A stretch of 64,000 nt of DNA. Origin: Brumicola pallidula DSM 14239 = ACAM 615 (GTDB lineage Bacteria; Pseudomonadota; Gammaproteobacteria; Enterobacterales; Alteromonadaceae). Shown here piece by piece: positions 36,285-45,900 of this stretch. The stretch is taken from contig NZ_AUAV01000011.1 of NCBI RefSeq assembly GCF_000428905.1, forward strand, positions 124,001 through 188,000, in the 5' to 3' direction. A program made the position numbers and the translations under genes. The notes under the pieces are model-generated. The model was not told where the DNA came from. It saw only the letters and a program-made list of their open reading frames with translations, and searched no databases. Positions within the stretch are counted from its first letter, which is position 1. Each line of letters starts with the position of its first letter.

Positions 36285-37667
36285 ATGGCAGATCTTGAGT
36301 ATTTCGATAAAAAAGTACTGAATAAATACAATACAGCAGGACCAAGATACACGTCTTATCCTACCGCATTGTCATTTCATGACGAATTTACTGATGCCGA
36401 TTTTGAGTTTCAGATTAAGCAAAAATCCAACAGTAAAAGCGCCCAGCATTTATCCCTATACTTACATATTCCCTTTTGTCATTCTCTTTGTTATTACTGT
36501 GGCTGTAATAAAATAGTGACCCGTCACGAGGATAAGGCAGACAAATATCTTGAATTTCTGTTTAAAGAAATTAGCCACCGTGGTGCTCAGTTTACTAACT
36601 ATAAAGTAAGTCAATTGCATTTGGGTGGCGGTACACCCAGTTTCTTAGACAAACAGCAATTAGCCAGACTGATGGCGCACTTGCAACATAACTTTCGTTT
36701 TAATGCAGATGTCGAAGCCAGTATTGAAATTGATCCTCGCGAGATTAAATTGAGTTACATTGATGATTTAGCTGACGTTGGCTTCAACCGTTTAAGTATC
36801 GGTGTGCAAGACACGAATAGACAAGTGCAAGAAAAAATAAACCGGGTACAGAGCACTGAATTTATTACCGCATTAGTGACTAGAGCGAAAGAGTTTGGTT
36901 TTGCATCAATCAATTTAGATTTGATTTATGGCTTACCTATGCAGACCTTCGATACCTTTTTAACGACCTTGCAAAAAGTCATCGAAATTGACCCCGACCG
37001 AATCTCGCTTTTTAGTTATGCACATATGCCTCAGCAGTTCCCTGCACAGCGCAAAATTAAAGATGAATGGTTACCTAACGCACATGCAAAATTTGATTTA
37101 TTGCGCCTCGGTATCGAGTTTTTAACTAAAGCAGGTTATGTGTTTATTGGCATGGACCATTTTGCAAAACCCAATGACGAATTAAGTAAAGCCTTAAAAG
37201 CGGGTCACCTGCATCGAAACTTTCAGGGTTATACGCCAAAACAACATAATGCACTGTTGGGCTTAGGCGTGTCTTCAATCAGTAGCATTGAGAACATGTA
37301 TGCGCAGAACAGCAAGGATCTAAAAACGTATTACGAGGCAATTGAAAACAAACAATCAGCGTTAGTAAAAGGACTAGTGTTAAATGTTGATGATGAAGCA
37401 CGCAGAGCTGTCATTCATTCCTTAATGTGTAATTTTCAGCTTAGTAAAAAAGAAATATCTGAACAGTTTGGAATTAATTTTGATGATTACTTTGCTAAAT
37501 CCATTGCAGATTTAAGTGGATTTGAGCTTGATGGCTTAGTTTCAATGAATGACACTCATATCAGAATTGCAGACCGCGGCAGGCTCTTGGTCCGCAATAT
37601 TTGTATGAGTTTTGATCAACACTTATCTCAGCCTACGCATAATATGCGCTACAGCCGAGTTATTTGA
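36285..37667 (+). CDS. hemN: Oxygen-independent coproporphyrinogen III oxidase HemN
   Basis: HemN is a radical SAM enzyme that decarboxylates coproporphyrinogen III to protoporphyrinogen IX without oxygen. From MADLEYFDKKVLNKYNTAGP it has 460 residues, close to E. coli (457); the frame opens 29 codons earlier but TAGGTGA precedes this ATG. The cluster ligands are in HIPFCHSLCYYCGCN (C65, C69, C72 with a further C74). GGGTPSFL and GLPMQTF are further family signatures, and the HemN C-terminal domain is present. An FNR-like site fits induction under low oxygen. It converges on the metalloprotease gene with 13 bases between stops. Confidence 0.96.
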   Translation: MADLEYFDKKVLNKYNTAGPRYTSYPTALSFHDEFTDADFEFQIKQKSNSKSAQHLSLYLHIPFCHSLCYYCGCNKIVTRHEDKADKYLEFLFKEISHRGAQFTNYKVSQLHLGGGTPSFLDKQQLARLMAHLQHNFRFNADVEASIEIDPREIKLSYIDDLADVGFNRLSIGVQDTNRQVQEKINRVQSTEFITALVTRAKEFGFASINLDLIYGLPMQTFDTFLTTLQKVIEIDPDRISLFSYAHMPQQFPAQRKIKDEWLPNAHAKFDLLRLGIEFLTKAGYVFIGMDHFAKPNDELSKALKAGHLHRNFQGYTPKQHNALLGLGVSSISSIENMYAQNSKDLKTYYEAIENKQSALVKGLVLNVDDEARRAVIHSLMCNFQLSKKEISEQFGINFDDYFAKSIADLSGFELDGLVSMNDTHIRIADRGRLLVRNICMSFDQHLSQPTHNMRYSRVI

Positions 37668-37680
37668 GTGCTCAAAACGA

Positions 37681-40083
37681 CTAAATGGGAGAACCCGGTG
37701 GCAATTGCTTAACCGCAAAACTCCCCAACCATTCGTTCGACGTCCAATAATGCTCAATGTACTTCAGTAATACCTTGCCTTGAGCACTTCTGTCTTTCTT
37801 GGCTAACCAACTCTGATAACTTAACAATTCGCCTTGCATCGCTAACTTGACTTCGGGTGACAATTCATCTGCTTTCAGCACATCAAAGAAAATATTTAGC
37901 GCAACGTGCTTAATACGTTGTTCTAAAATATCCTTAGAGCTCGTCTTCACTAAAGTCTCAAATACCAAGCTAAGCACTTTTTGAGCACTTGGAATGCGAG
38001 TATCCAAAGAATGTTGATATGCCAATCGGTTCAACCTTATTGGCTCCAACAAAGTCGTGATCGCATAAGCTGATGCTGCCTCTGCTGCGCTGACTGGGTC
38101 AAACACAATCCCCATTCTACCATTGGTACTTTCTCTGTTTCGGCTGCTACCGTAAGCTTTGGGGTTAATCAGTTTTGCTAGCGATGGTTGTATGGCTAGA
38201 TAATCGGCTGACGCTGCATTGACAACCATTTCGGCTGCTTTAAGTTGCGTTTCCCCGGTTACAAACGCACTGCCTTTGAGTGGTAAGTTTAGCTCTTTTT
38301 GTTCATATTCATAGATAACGCCAGATACTTGTTTTACTAGCGCATCCAACTGATATCGGTGTGAATAATATATCGGAACGAGGCGTTCCTCGAGCGAAGA
38401 CAAGTCGGCACCGACTGGTAATGAATTAGCACCGAAACGCGTTAGCGCAAACTTTCTGACCGCACTTATTCTTGCAAATTCGTCAACTGGGCTCTTACCG
38501 TTATCCCATAAATGGCCATCACTTGACGCTCTTTTGCTAGTTCTAGTATCAGGATCTGATTTATATAAAAAGCCGGTTTTCCTTGCTTGCGAGATTAATG
38601 CGCTTAACGCTTTATTTTCATCGGCATCAGCAAAATCCTGATAACCATAAGCAATGACATATTTGTCCCAATCACCGATCCCTTTGTCGTAAGCATTTTT
38701 GAGTGAAATTTCACCATTTTCCAAACTGATAAGTGGATGTGGATAGTCCATCACCGACGCACGATCATTTTCACTTGCGGCGAAATTATGTGCGATGCCT
38801 AAGGTATGGCCAACTTCGTGCGCGGATAATTGCCTAATACGATCCAACGCCATCGCTAGCTGTGCATTTGTATTGGCTTTTCCTGTACTTTCATCATCAA
38901 AAGGACTTGTCATACCAAGTGCAATTAAGAAATCTTGTCTTACTCGCAACGAGCCTAAAGTCACATGTCCTTTTATGATTTCACCTGTTCGCGGATCAAT
39001 AACAGAACTGCCGTAAGACCAACCTCGCGTTGCTCTGTGAACCCATTGGATCACGTTATAGCGCGCGTCCATAGGATCGGCACCTTCAGGTAGTACTTTG
39101 ACTTGAAATGCATTCTTATAACCGGCAGCCGCAAATGCTTGATCCCACCACAACGCACCTTCTCTTAATGCGGTCATAACTGGCTCTGGGATCCCCGGGT
39201 CTAAATGATAAATAATCGGCTCTACCGGTGCACTTACCTCTGCATTAGGATTCATTTTTGACAAACGGTGACGTGGAATAAACTTCTGTTCCATTTCAGC
39301 ATCTAAAGGTGCTGAATAGTCATAGAAACTGTGTTTCAAAAATCCTGAATAAGGATGGAAAACACGTGTTTTATAGCCATCGTCAGGTAAAGCGAAAAAC
39401 GAATGGTGTAGATGCACAGAAACACTTTTTGCATCGGGCGTTACTTGTCGAATATATCGACCTTTTGGCGTGCCGGCAAAAGTCACTAGTGCTTCAAGTT
39501 CAGTATTACGCTCAAATGCTTTTGTTTTGGGTAAATAAATGCCAGAACGAGCACTATCTATCGAATAACTACCCTGTCCAGTTTGACTTAACTGCTCGGT
39601 AATACCATGCACGTCGGATAACAAAAAAGCGGTGTAATCAATATAGATTTTACCAACGCTTTCATGTGCCACTTCAAACCCAGCGATGACTGAATCAGCA
39701 AAAGCTTCATCAATACTGTTACGTTCGGCAACGTTGCTTGAACTTGCGCGATAATCAGTATTAAGCTGCTTTAATAATATTTTATTGCCAAAACGTTGAA
39801 ACTCAACTAAACGAGTGTCTCCTAACTGACCTCGGTCTAGTCCAATATCATTTGAACCAATGCCGTGCGGTAAGCTACTTTGAAATAGCATTTGTTGATT
39901 AAGTTGCGCAACATCCAATGCCAAGTAAACTTTGTCGTCACTATTAGAATATACAATTTCTACAAAGCCAGACATTGCTTGTTTAGCCTGTAAAAAGTCT
40001 TCTTTATCTTGCGCCTGAACTACTTGTAATAAGCATAGCAAAACTAAAAAAAAGACAGAACTCATGCACTTCGTCAAACTCAT
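37681..40083 (-). CDS. Secreted zinc-dependent metalloprotease (DUF5117 type)
   Basis: The 800-residue protein has a signal peptide (MSLTKCMSSVFFLVLLCLLQ, cleavage near VQA) and the extended zinc motif HEVGHTLGIAHN near residue 422, in which the three histidines bind zinc and the glutamate is the base, as in metzincins. The layout, with an N-terminal domain around DKVYLALDVAQLNQQMLFQS, matches the large bacterial zinc-dependent metalloproteases annotated with DUF5117/DUF4953. It should act outside the inner membrane. An AAGGAG lies before the ATG. The upstream gap 40084-40331 is a T-rich tract with near repeats of TATATTTTC and no credible gene. Confidence 0.9.
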   Translation of the reverse strand: MSLTKCMSSVFFLVLLCLLQVVQAQDKEDFLQAKQAMSGFVEIVYSNSDDKVYLALDVAQLNQQMLFQSSLPHGIGSNDIGLDRGQLGDTRLVEFQRFGNKILLKQLNTDYRASSSNVAERNSIDEAFADSVIAGFEVAHESVGKIYIDYTAFLLSDVHGITEQLSQTGQGSYSIDSARSGIYLPKTKAFERNTELEALVTFAGTPKGRYIRQVTPDAKSVSVHLHHSFFALPDDGYKTRVFHPYSGFLKHSFYDYSAPLDAEMEQKFIPRHRLSKMNPNAEVSAPVEPIIYHLDPGIPEPVMTALREGALWWDQAFAAAGYKNAFQVKVLPEGADPMDARYNVIQWVHRATRGWSYGSSVIDPRTGEIIKGHVTLGSLRVRQDFLIALGMTSPFDDESTGKANTNAQLAMALDRIRQLSAHEVGHTLGIAHNFAASENDRASVMDYPHPLISLENGEISLKNAYDKGIGDWDKYVIAYGYQDFADADENKALSALISQARKTGFLYKSDPDTRTSKRASSDGHLWDNGKSPVDEFARISAVRKFALTRFGANSLPVGADLSSLEERLVPIYYSHRYQLDALVKQVSGVIYEYEQKELNLPLKGSAFVTGETQLKAAEMVVNAASADYLAIQPSLAKLINPKAYGSSRNRESTNGRMGIVFDPVSAAEAASAYAITTLLEPIRLNRLAYQHSLDTRIPSAQKVLSLVFETLVKTSSKDILEQRIKHVALNIFFDVLKADELSPEVKLAMQGELLSYQSWLAKKDRSAQGKVLLKYIEHYWTSNEWLGSFAVKQLPPGSPI

Positions 40084-40331
40084 TTGTTACCACTCCTTAT
40101 ATTTTTTATATTTTCTATATTTTCTATATTTTTGTTATTTATTATTTATTATTTTGTCTGCACATTGCTTGATCTGAATCATCAGCAAAGATGGATATTT
40201 AACCTAGAATTTAATCTCACTTATGACGCTAACAACACCTTTTTATTTACTCTCACAACTAAGATGCGTTGTCGCAAATCTGACTGCGTATGCCTAGAAG
40301 TAAAATCACAGGTGTCTAAGGGATAGAAACT

Positions 40332-40736
40332 ATGCCTCACTCAGAAGCTAATGACAACTTAGAAGAAAAGTCAAAATGCAAAATCTTATCTTTGGTTGCA
40401 GACGAAACGACCGAGATAACATTATCAGATCTACCTGTGTTTGGCGCTAGTCTAACCTTCAGAGAAGATATCGCTACTTTACAAAATAGTATTGTTGACC
40501 CAAGCCAACTTATCGGTTGGATAGATTGCTCGTCCTTGACTAAATTGGCTTGTTTAAACCAACAACACTATTTTGATGCTCAGCACTTTATGCGAGTTAA
40601 ACAAAACCAATTATTCTTTTCTAAAACCGTGAAAGTGCATACCGTGAACACTGACTTAAATAATTCTAAAAAAATTCTTACCTTTTCCATTGTGCCTGCA
40701 TCGAAGAGCCCAGTAGTGGTAAAAATAAAAGGTTAG
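40332..40736 (+). CDS. Hypothetical protein
   Basis: This 134-residue frame starts at an ATG preceded by AAGGGAT. I recognise no family. There is no signal peptide or membrane segment. The N-terminal 20 residues are charged, the centre (TEITLSDLPVFGASLTFRED, QLIGWIDCSSLTKLACLN) is mixed, and the C-terminus reads SIVPASKSPVVVKIKG. The stop codon lies inside the first copy of a 23-base direct duplication. It is convergent with recD. Coding status is likely but not certain. Confidence 0.5.
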   Translation: MPHSEANDNLEEKSKCKILSLVADETTEITLSDLPVFGASLTFREDIATLQNSIVDPSQLIGWIDCSSLTKLACLNQQHYFDAQHFMRVKQNQLFFSKTVKVHTVNTDLNNSKKILTFSIVPASKSPVVVKIKG

Positions 40737-40760
40737 GAGTGGTAAAAATAAAAGGTTAGG
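40715..40760. repeat. Direct tandem duplication, 23 bases x 2
   Basis: AGTGGTAAAAATAAAAGGTT-AGG occurs twice without spacer. The first copy contains the last codons and the TAG stop of the 134-residue frame. Confidence 0.9.
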
Positions 40761-40793
40761 AGTTTAATTAGGCGGCCAAATCAGTCTCTAAAC

Positions 40794-42977
40794 TTAGCTA
40801 GTCAACTTTCGTTTTAAGCCACTAAATCGCGTTGATGTTTTTTCTATGCAATCGTTAAGCGCCGGTAAGCTAGCGATAATGCCAATACTTTGTTTTGCTC
40901 TAGTGACCCCTGTATAAAGTAATTCTCGGCTCAAATGCTGGCTAGTATAAAACATAGCGTTGTTGACCACTATATTGGGTAGTAAAATATCAACATGCTC
41001 AAACTCCGAGCCCTGAGTCTTATGAATTGTCATTGCATAAACCAATTCAAACGCAGGTAACGAAATAAAACTGAATGCCAAGTGAGTTCCGGGAATATCT
41101 GGATCTGGGAAGCATGCACGCAATTGACCATCGTCATTGCTCCAAACAACACCAATATCGCCATTAAATAAATGTAAACGGTAATCATTTTGAACAATCA
41201 TGATTGGCATGCCATGGTACATCTGCCCTGCATCAATGTGTGAAAAACGTTTTCTTAGTTGTTGTTCAATTTGAGTATTCAGAAATTCTGTACCTAAGCG
41301 ACCTTTTTTAGTCGCAGACAACAATCTATATTGCTTTAATTGCTGGATCGCTTGGTCAACATCACGACTTTCAAATATACACGCGTAACGCTGCGCAATT
41401 TGCTCTAATAATATGGTTTTTAATGTCCCTGCCTGCGTGTAGGCATCTTCATGCCATGTTATAACGGATGTTTCTGGCTCTGTTATTAGCAGTGATAATT
41501 GCTGTGTTGTTTTCTTGTTTTCCAAATTTGACGTTTCACTGTTAATTTTAGCGCTTGTCAACAGCCCTGCAAACTGTGCTGACTGACCCAGTAATATGTT
41601 GTGTGCCAGTTGCGTGATTTCATTTTGCGAACGCATACTTTTTTGTAAAAACGTAACGTGATTATAGTGGAATAAACTTTCATTATTCGCTTCACTATTC
41701 ACTTCAAGTTCACTATGGTCGTTCGCATTCATTTTGTTCTGACTATTGTTAGTTGCAAAACCAGGCAGTAATTTATTCAGTAATTGCCTATGTGATTGAC
41801 TATAAACTCCTGAATAATCGCCTAATATTGCAGCATACTGCCAATCGGCTTGATTAACCAAGTCCTTTAACAATCCGCCACTCTCAACTGACGGAAGCTG
41901 ATTTGCATCTCCAATTAATACTAATTTTGCCGTTTTAGGCAGTGCACGTAACAACTTAGCCATCATGGCTAAATCAATCATAGACACTTCGTCTATTACC
42001 AAAAAGTCACAATCTAATTGCTTTTTGTGGTTATATTTTGGGTCTATGCCATACATACCTATACCGAGTAGACGATGAATTGTTTTTGCTTGGATCATCG
42101 GCATTAAGTCGGTAATCAATGTCGCAACTTGGTTTTCTTTATTCGAATTAAGTAATTGCGTAAATTCGGCCAAAATAGATTCATTTAAGCGTTGTGCTGC
42201 CTTTCCTGTTGGGGCCGCTAGCATCAACTTTACCTGAGTTGATGAGTCCTTCTTTTGTGTATACAGCCAAGATAATAATAGTCGAGCAACCGTGTAGGTT
42301 TTACCGGTTCCTGCACCCCCACTTATAATGGAGGTTTGTGCAATAAGTCCATTGGCTGCAGATACCTGCTGCCAGTCAATATCCTGCCCATTTTTCGCAG
42401 GGAATAACGTTGGCCAAAGCTCATCGGCGCATTGTTGTAAGCTTGCAAACGCGGGTTCAAAATCAACTAAGAGCTGTGTTTGTTGTTGCCTAAAAAAATC
42501 AGCGACTTCATTTTCGTAATTTGCATATCGTCCACTATATAAATTGGGTTCATCCCATTGTATATCGTTTCTTGATGGACAAATGTTATCAAAACGTTGA
42601 ATAACATCGCTCAGCTTTGCTGCACTTACAAATACAAAACCAGCTTTCAATTTGGCATTCTGTTTGCTGAAACTTGATCCATATTGAGTAACATCGGCCT
42701 CTGACCAACAGGTCTTTTCTGCGATGGCTGCAATGTTAAGGCAACTGTGCCCTTGCCTTTGGAAATAGGAGAGAGCCAACAGCACATGAAAGAGTTGCCC
42801 AAGTGATTTTTGATCGTTGAAAAAGTCATTCTCGGCATCGAGCTCAAACCGTTGGATGATTGCATTATTAGCAAAATAATAGTCGATAGATTGAATATCA
42901 TGCAACGCTAGCAAACAATCAGAGCACGACGAATAACCGGTCTGTTTTGCTATGGACGGAGGAAGAGAAAACAACAT
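40794..42977 (-). CDS. recD: Exodeoxyribonuclease V subunit alpha RecD
   Basis: RecD is the fast 5'-3' helicase of the RecBCD complex. The 727-residue protein has a Walker A motif SGGAGTGKTYTV near residue 218, a Walker B region CDFLVIDEVSMIDL, GDANQLPSVESGG, and the C-terminal AMTIHKTQGSEF motif of superfamily 1B helicases. It is longer than E. coli RecD (608), with low-complexity Asn/Gln/Ser-rich inserts around residues 405-430. The ATG lies four bases after the recB stop, so recC-recB-recD form one compact operon. Confidence 0.96.
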   Translation of the reverse strand: MLFSLPPSIAKQTGYSSCSDCLLALHDIQSIDYYFANNAIIQRFELDAENDFFNDQKSLGQLFHVLLALSYFQRQGHSCLNIAAIAEKTCWSEADVTQYGSSFSKQNAKLKAGFVFVSAAKLSDVIQRFDNICPSRNDIQWDEPNLYSGRYANYENEVADFFRQQQTQLLVDFEPAFASLQQCADELWPTLFPAKNGQDIDWQQVSAANGLIAQTSIISGGAGTGKTYTVARLLLSWLYTQKKDSSTQVKLMLAAPTGKAAQRLNESILAEFTQLLNSNKENQVATLITDLMPMIQAKTIHRLLGIGMYGIDPKYNHKKQLDCDFLVIDEVSMIDLAMMAKLLRALPKTAKLVLIGDANQLPSVESGGLLKDLVNQADWQYAAILGDYSGVYSQSHRQLLNKLLPGFATNNSQNKMNANDHSELEVNSEANNESLFHYNHVTFLQKSMRSQNEITQLAHNILLGQSAQFAGLLTSAKINSETSNLENKKTTQQLSLLITEPETSVITWHEDAYTQAGTLKTILLEQIAQRYACIFESRDVDQAIQQLKQYRLLSATKKGRLGTEFLNTQIEQQLRKRFSHIDAGQMYHGMPIMIVQNDYRLHLFNGDIGVVWSNDDGQLRACFPDPDIPGTHLAFSFISLPAFELVYAMTIHKTQGSEFEHVDILLPNIVVNNAMFYTSQHLSRELLYTGVTRAKQSIGIIASLPALNDCIEKTSTRFSGLKRKLTS

Positions 42978-42981
42978 GCTT

Positions 42982-45900
42982 TTAAGCCTCTTCTTTAGTT
43001 GGCTTAAACAGGTTTTCGAGCAAGTCGATATACTGCTTATCTACTTTATCAAAAAACACTCCGCTAGATCCGCCGTCGAATTGACTGTCGGGCGACATAC
43101 CACGCAGATATAAATAGAAAACCCCGCCAAAATGGGTTTCGAAAGAATAGTCGCCAAGCTGCTGCTTTAAATACTTGTGCAGAGCCAATGAGTACAGTAA
43201 GTATTGTAAGTCATACAAATGCTGTTGATTGTTTTCATGCAGTTTCTCGGTGCTGTAGTGCCTTGGCGAATCCCCCATATGAGTCGACTTATAATCGGCA
43301 ACATAGTACTTACCGTCATGCTCAAATATGAGGTCAATAAACCCATGCATCATCCCGCTGAGCTCAGGAATATCAGCCATTGATATACTTAGCGCAGACA
43401 AGCCTCTACTTTTCCGTAAGTGCTGGCGGTATTGTTGCAGTACTTTTGCCACGTGCCTCACTTTTAAATGCGGCATTGGGAAATAAAATTCGGCTTCTCG
43501 TAACGTATGCTTAACGGTTAAGTCTGCCAAACAGAAGTCATTAATAAGCGGCGTCTTTAGACAGCTATCTAGCCACTCAAAAAGTGCCACAAGCTCTTTT
43601 TCTTGCAAGACCTTATACTTTGACAATGCGACAATTGACGCACTTTCCCAATCGGGTGAATGAAAATCAACTTGCTCTAAAATATCATGCAACAGGTTTC
43701 CGGTATCCGCACCTTTTTCGATTTGATACCTTATGACCAACGAATTTTCACTGATATTCTGTGATGTTTGCGCTGAGGCCTGATCTAGCAGCTCATCTGT
43801 TCTCGTCTCAATGCTAACAATCTTATGTTCGCTTGCTGTTTCAATTGCATGCAAGGAAATTTGATTCGGCGATGCCACATCATAATAACTGTTATTATCG
43901 CTTTTGTGAAAGCGCGACAAATTTGAAAATGAGCTGATTATCCATGCCGACCGTTTAGCTAATTTTGCGTCCACAAAAGCAGGCACTATAATTTCATCAT
44001 CGGCTTGATAAGCACTTGACATGACGGGGGGTATATCAACATTCACGGCACTGCTGTTGCTGTGCAAAGCGCCATTCACAGATGCTGCATCGTTGGTTTC
44101 AAACACATGCGTAGTCAGCCAATTCATTATCTTTGAATGAGCAGGGTCTTCAGATTTACAATCGTTCAGGCTTTCATTTGGAATGCCCAAGGCTGAATTT
44201 AGCGCTGACTCACTATTACTGATGTCGTTTACTACCCCCAAGTAACAGCGATACTCTGCTCGAGTCACCGCGACATACATTAAGCGCATTTTTTCGGCAT
44301 GCTCTTGCTTAGCATATTCATTCAAGCTCGCGTGCGTTGCACCTAATTGATAAATCGATTGTGCGCTTTGCATATCTTGGTATTTAAAATGTTGAATGGT
44401 GCTTGTTTTTCTTCTACGTGGATCTTTATATTTATTGCCAAAAGGAACGAACACAATAGGATACTCCAATCCCTTTGAACCATGTTGAGTCACAATTTTT
44501 ATTAAATTGGCATCACTCTCAAGACGTAATTGCACCTCTTCATCGGCAACGTGATCAAATATTTGGTGGCTCAACCAAGCCAGTTGTTGTTCGGGCAGCT
44601 TATTGAGAACAGCATTTTTTGCCATCGCCTCAGCCAAATGCATCATGTTTGTTAAACTTCGCTCTGGTGAGGTTTGTGGTTCATAGTTTTCTTTTATTAG
44701 TGTCAGCAAAAGACTAAAAATACCAAGTTGTGCCCACTTTGCTTTAAATTCAAAGCAACTAACGACCAGTTTTTCCCATTCGGGATGCATTAAGTCGCTG
44801 TGTAACTCAAGCAATGTTTTTTGCTGATCCTTCGGTGACATATGGTTAGCAATAACTCCACTTAACAACGAGCTATTCGCGCCCGCAACTAAAGTTGATC
44901 TGTTTGTACTGTGTAAAATCGCATCCAATACTCGATACAACTCCGTCGCTTGAGGGCTTGAAAACAGTGGCGTTTTATCACTTAAATAAACCGACTTTAA
45001 GCCAACCGCATCCAAGCTATTTTTAACCAGTGTTGCCTCTATCCTGTCTTTAACTAATACCGCAATATCGGCTGGCACAACCTTGTTATCACCAATTTTA
45101 GCGTCACCGAGTAAGCGCATTATTTCAAGTGAGCTCCAGTCTAATACTTGTTGTTCTAACTCAACCTTTTTCCTCTTTGTATTGTTGTTACCAATTGAGG
45201 TTTCAGCGCCGTCCGAAGATAACATATAGGTCATTGCTGTTCTTGAAGCTAAAGGGTCAAACAGAGGTGAACTGGCCGCTTTTGAGAATGGCGTGGATTT
45301 TATAACTTCATAGTCAATGTCAAAACCAAACACCGGTCGTGATTGTTCTTGTAGCAATGAATGTCCGTAAAATAATCGATTATAACCCGTTACCATTTGT
45401 GCACTAGAACGCCAGTTGGTGTCCATCAACCAAACATGATCAGCGTCTTGCTTGGCAGCAAGATAAACAAAAATATCACCGCCTCTAAAACCATAAATAG
45501 CCTGTTTGGGATCACCTATCATCAATAACAAACTATTTTTGTCTGCCTTCGGATAAAGTTTGTCAAGTATCTGGTACTGATGGCGATCCGTATCTTGAAA
45601 TTCATCCACTAATGCAACTGGAAATTGACGTCGGATTGAATCAAGTAAATTTACATCCTGACTTTGTAGGGCATTTGAAAACACACTAATGAGATCGTCA
45701 AATAACACAACATGTGCCTTCTTCTTTGCCATCTCAACCCGTTCACGAATAGCGTAAACTCCCTCTTTCACAACCCCAAGCACTGCCGTCAATTGCGCAT
45801 TTCTTTCTAATTGCTTGGTGCTTTGTTCAAGCCACCTTTTAATCTCAGATCGAAGTGCTTTTAGTGGCTCCAACATGGCTTTAGCCTCAGGTGAGGATCG

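Noticed and set aside
40084-40326. 80-residue open frame upstream of the hypothetical gene
   Set aside because: It begins at TTG, translates a T-rich tract with near repeats of TATATTTTC into a run of I, F and L, has no ribosome binding site and lies over the metalloprotease promoter.
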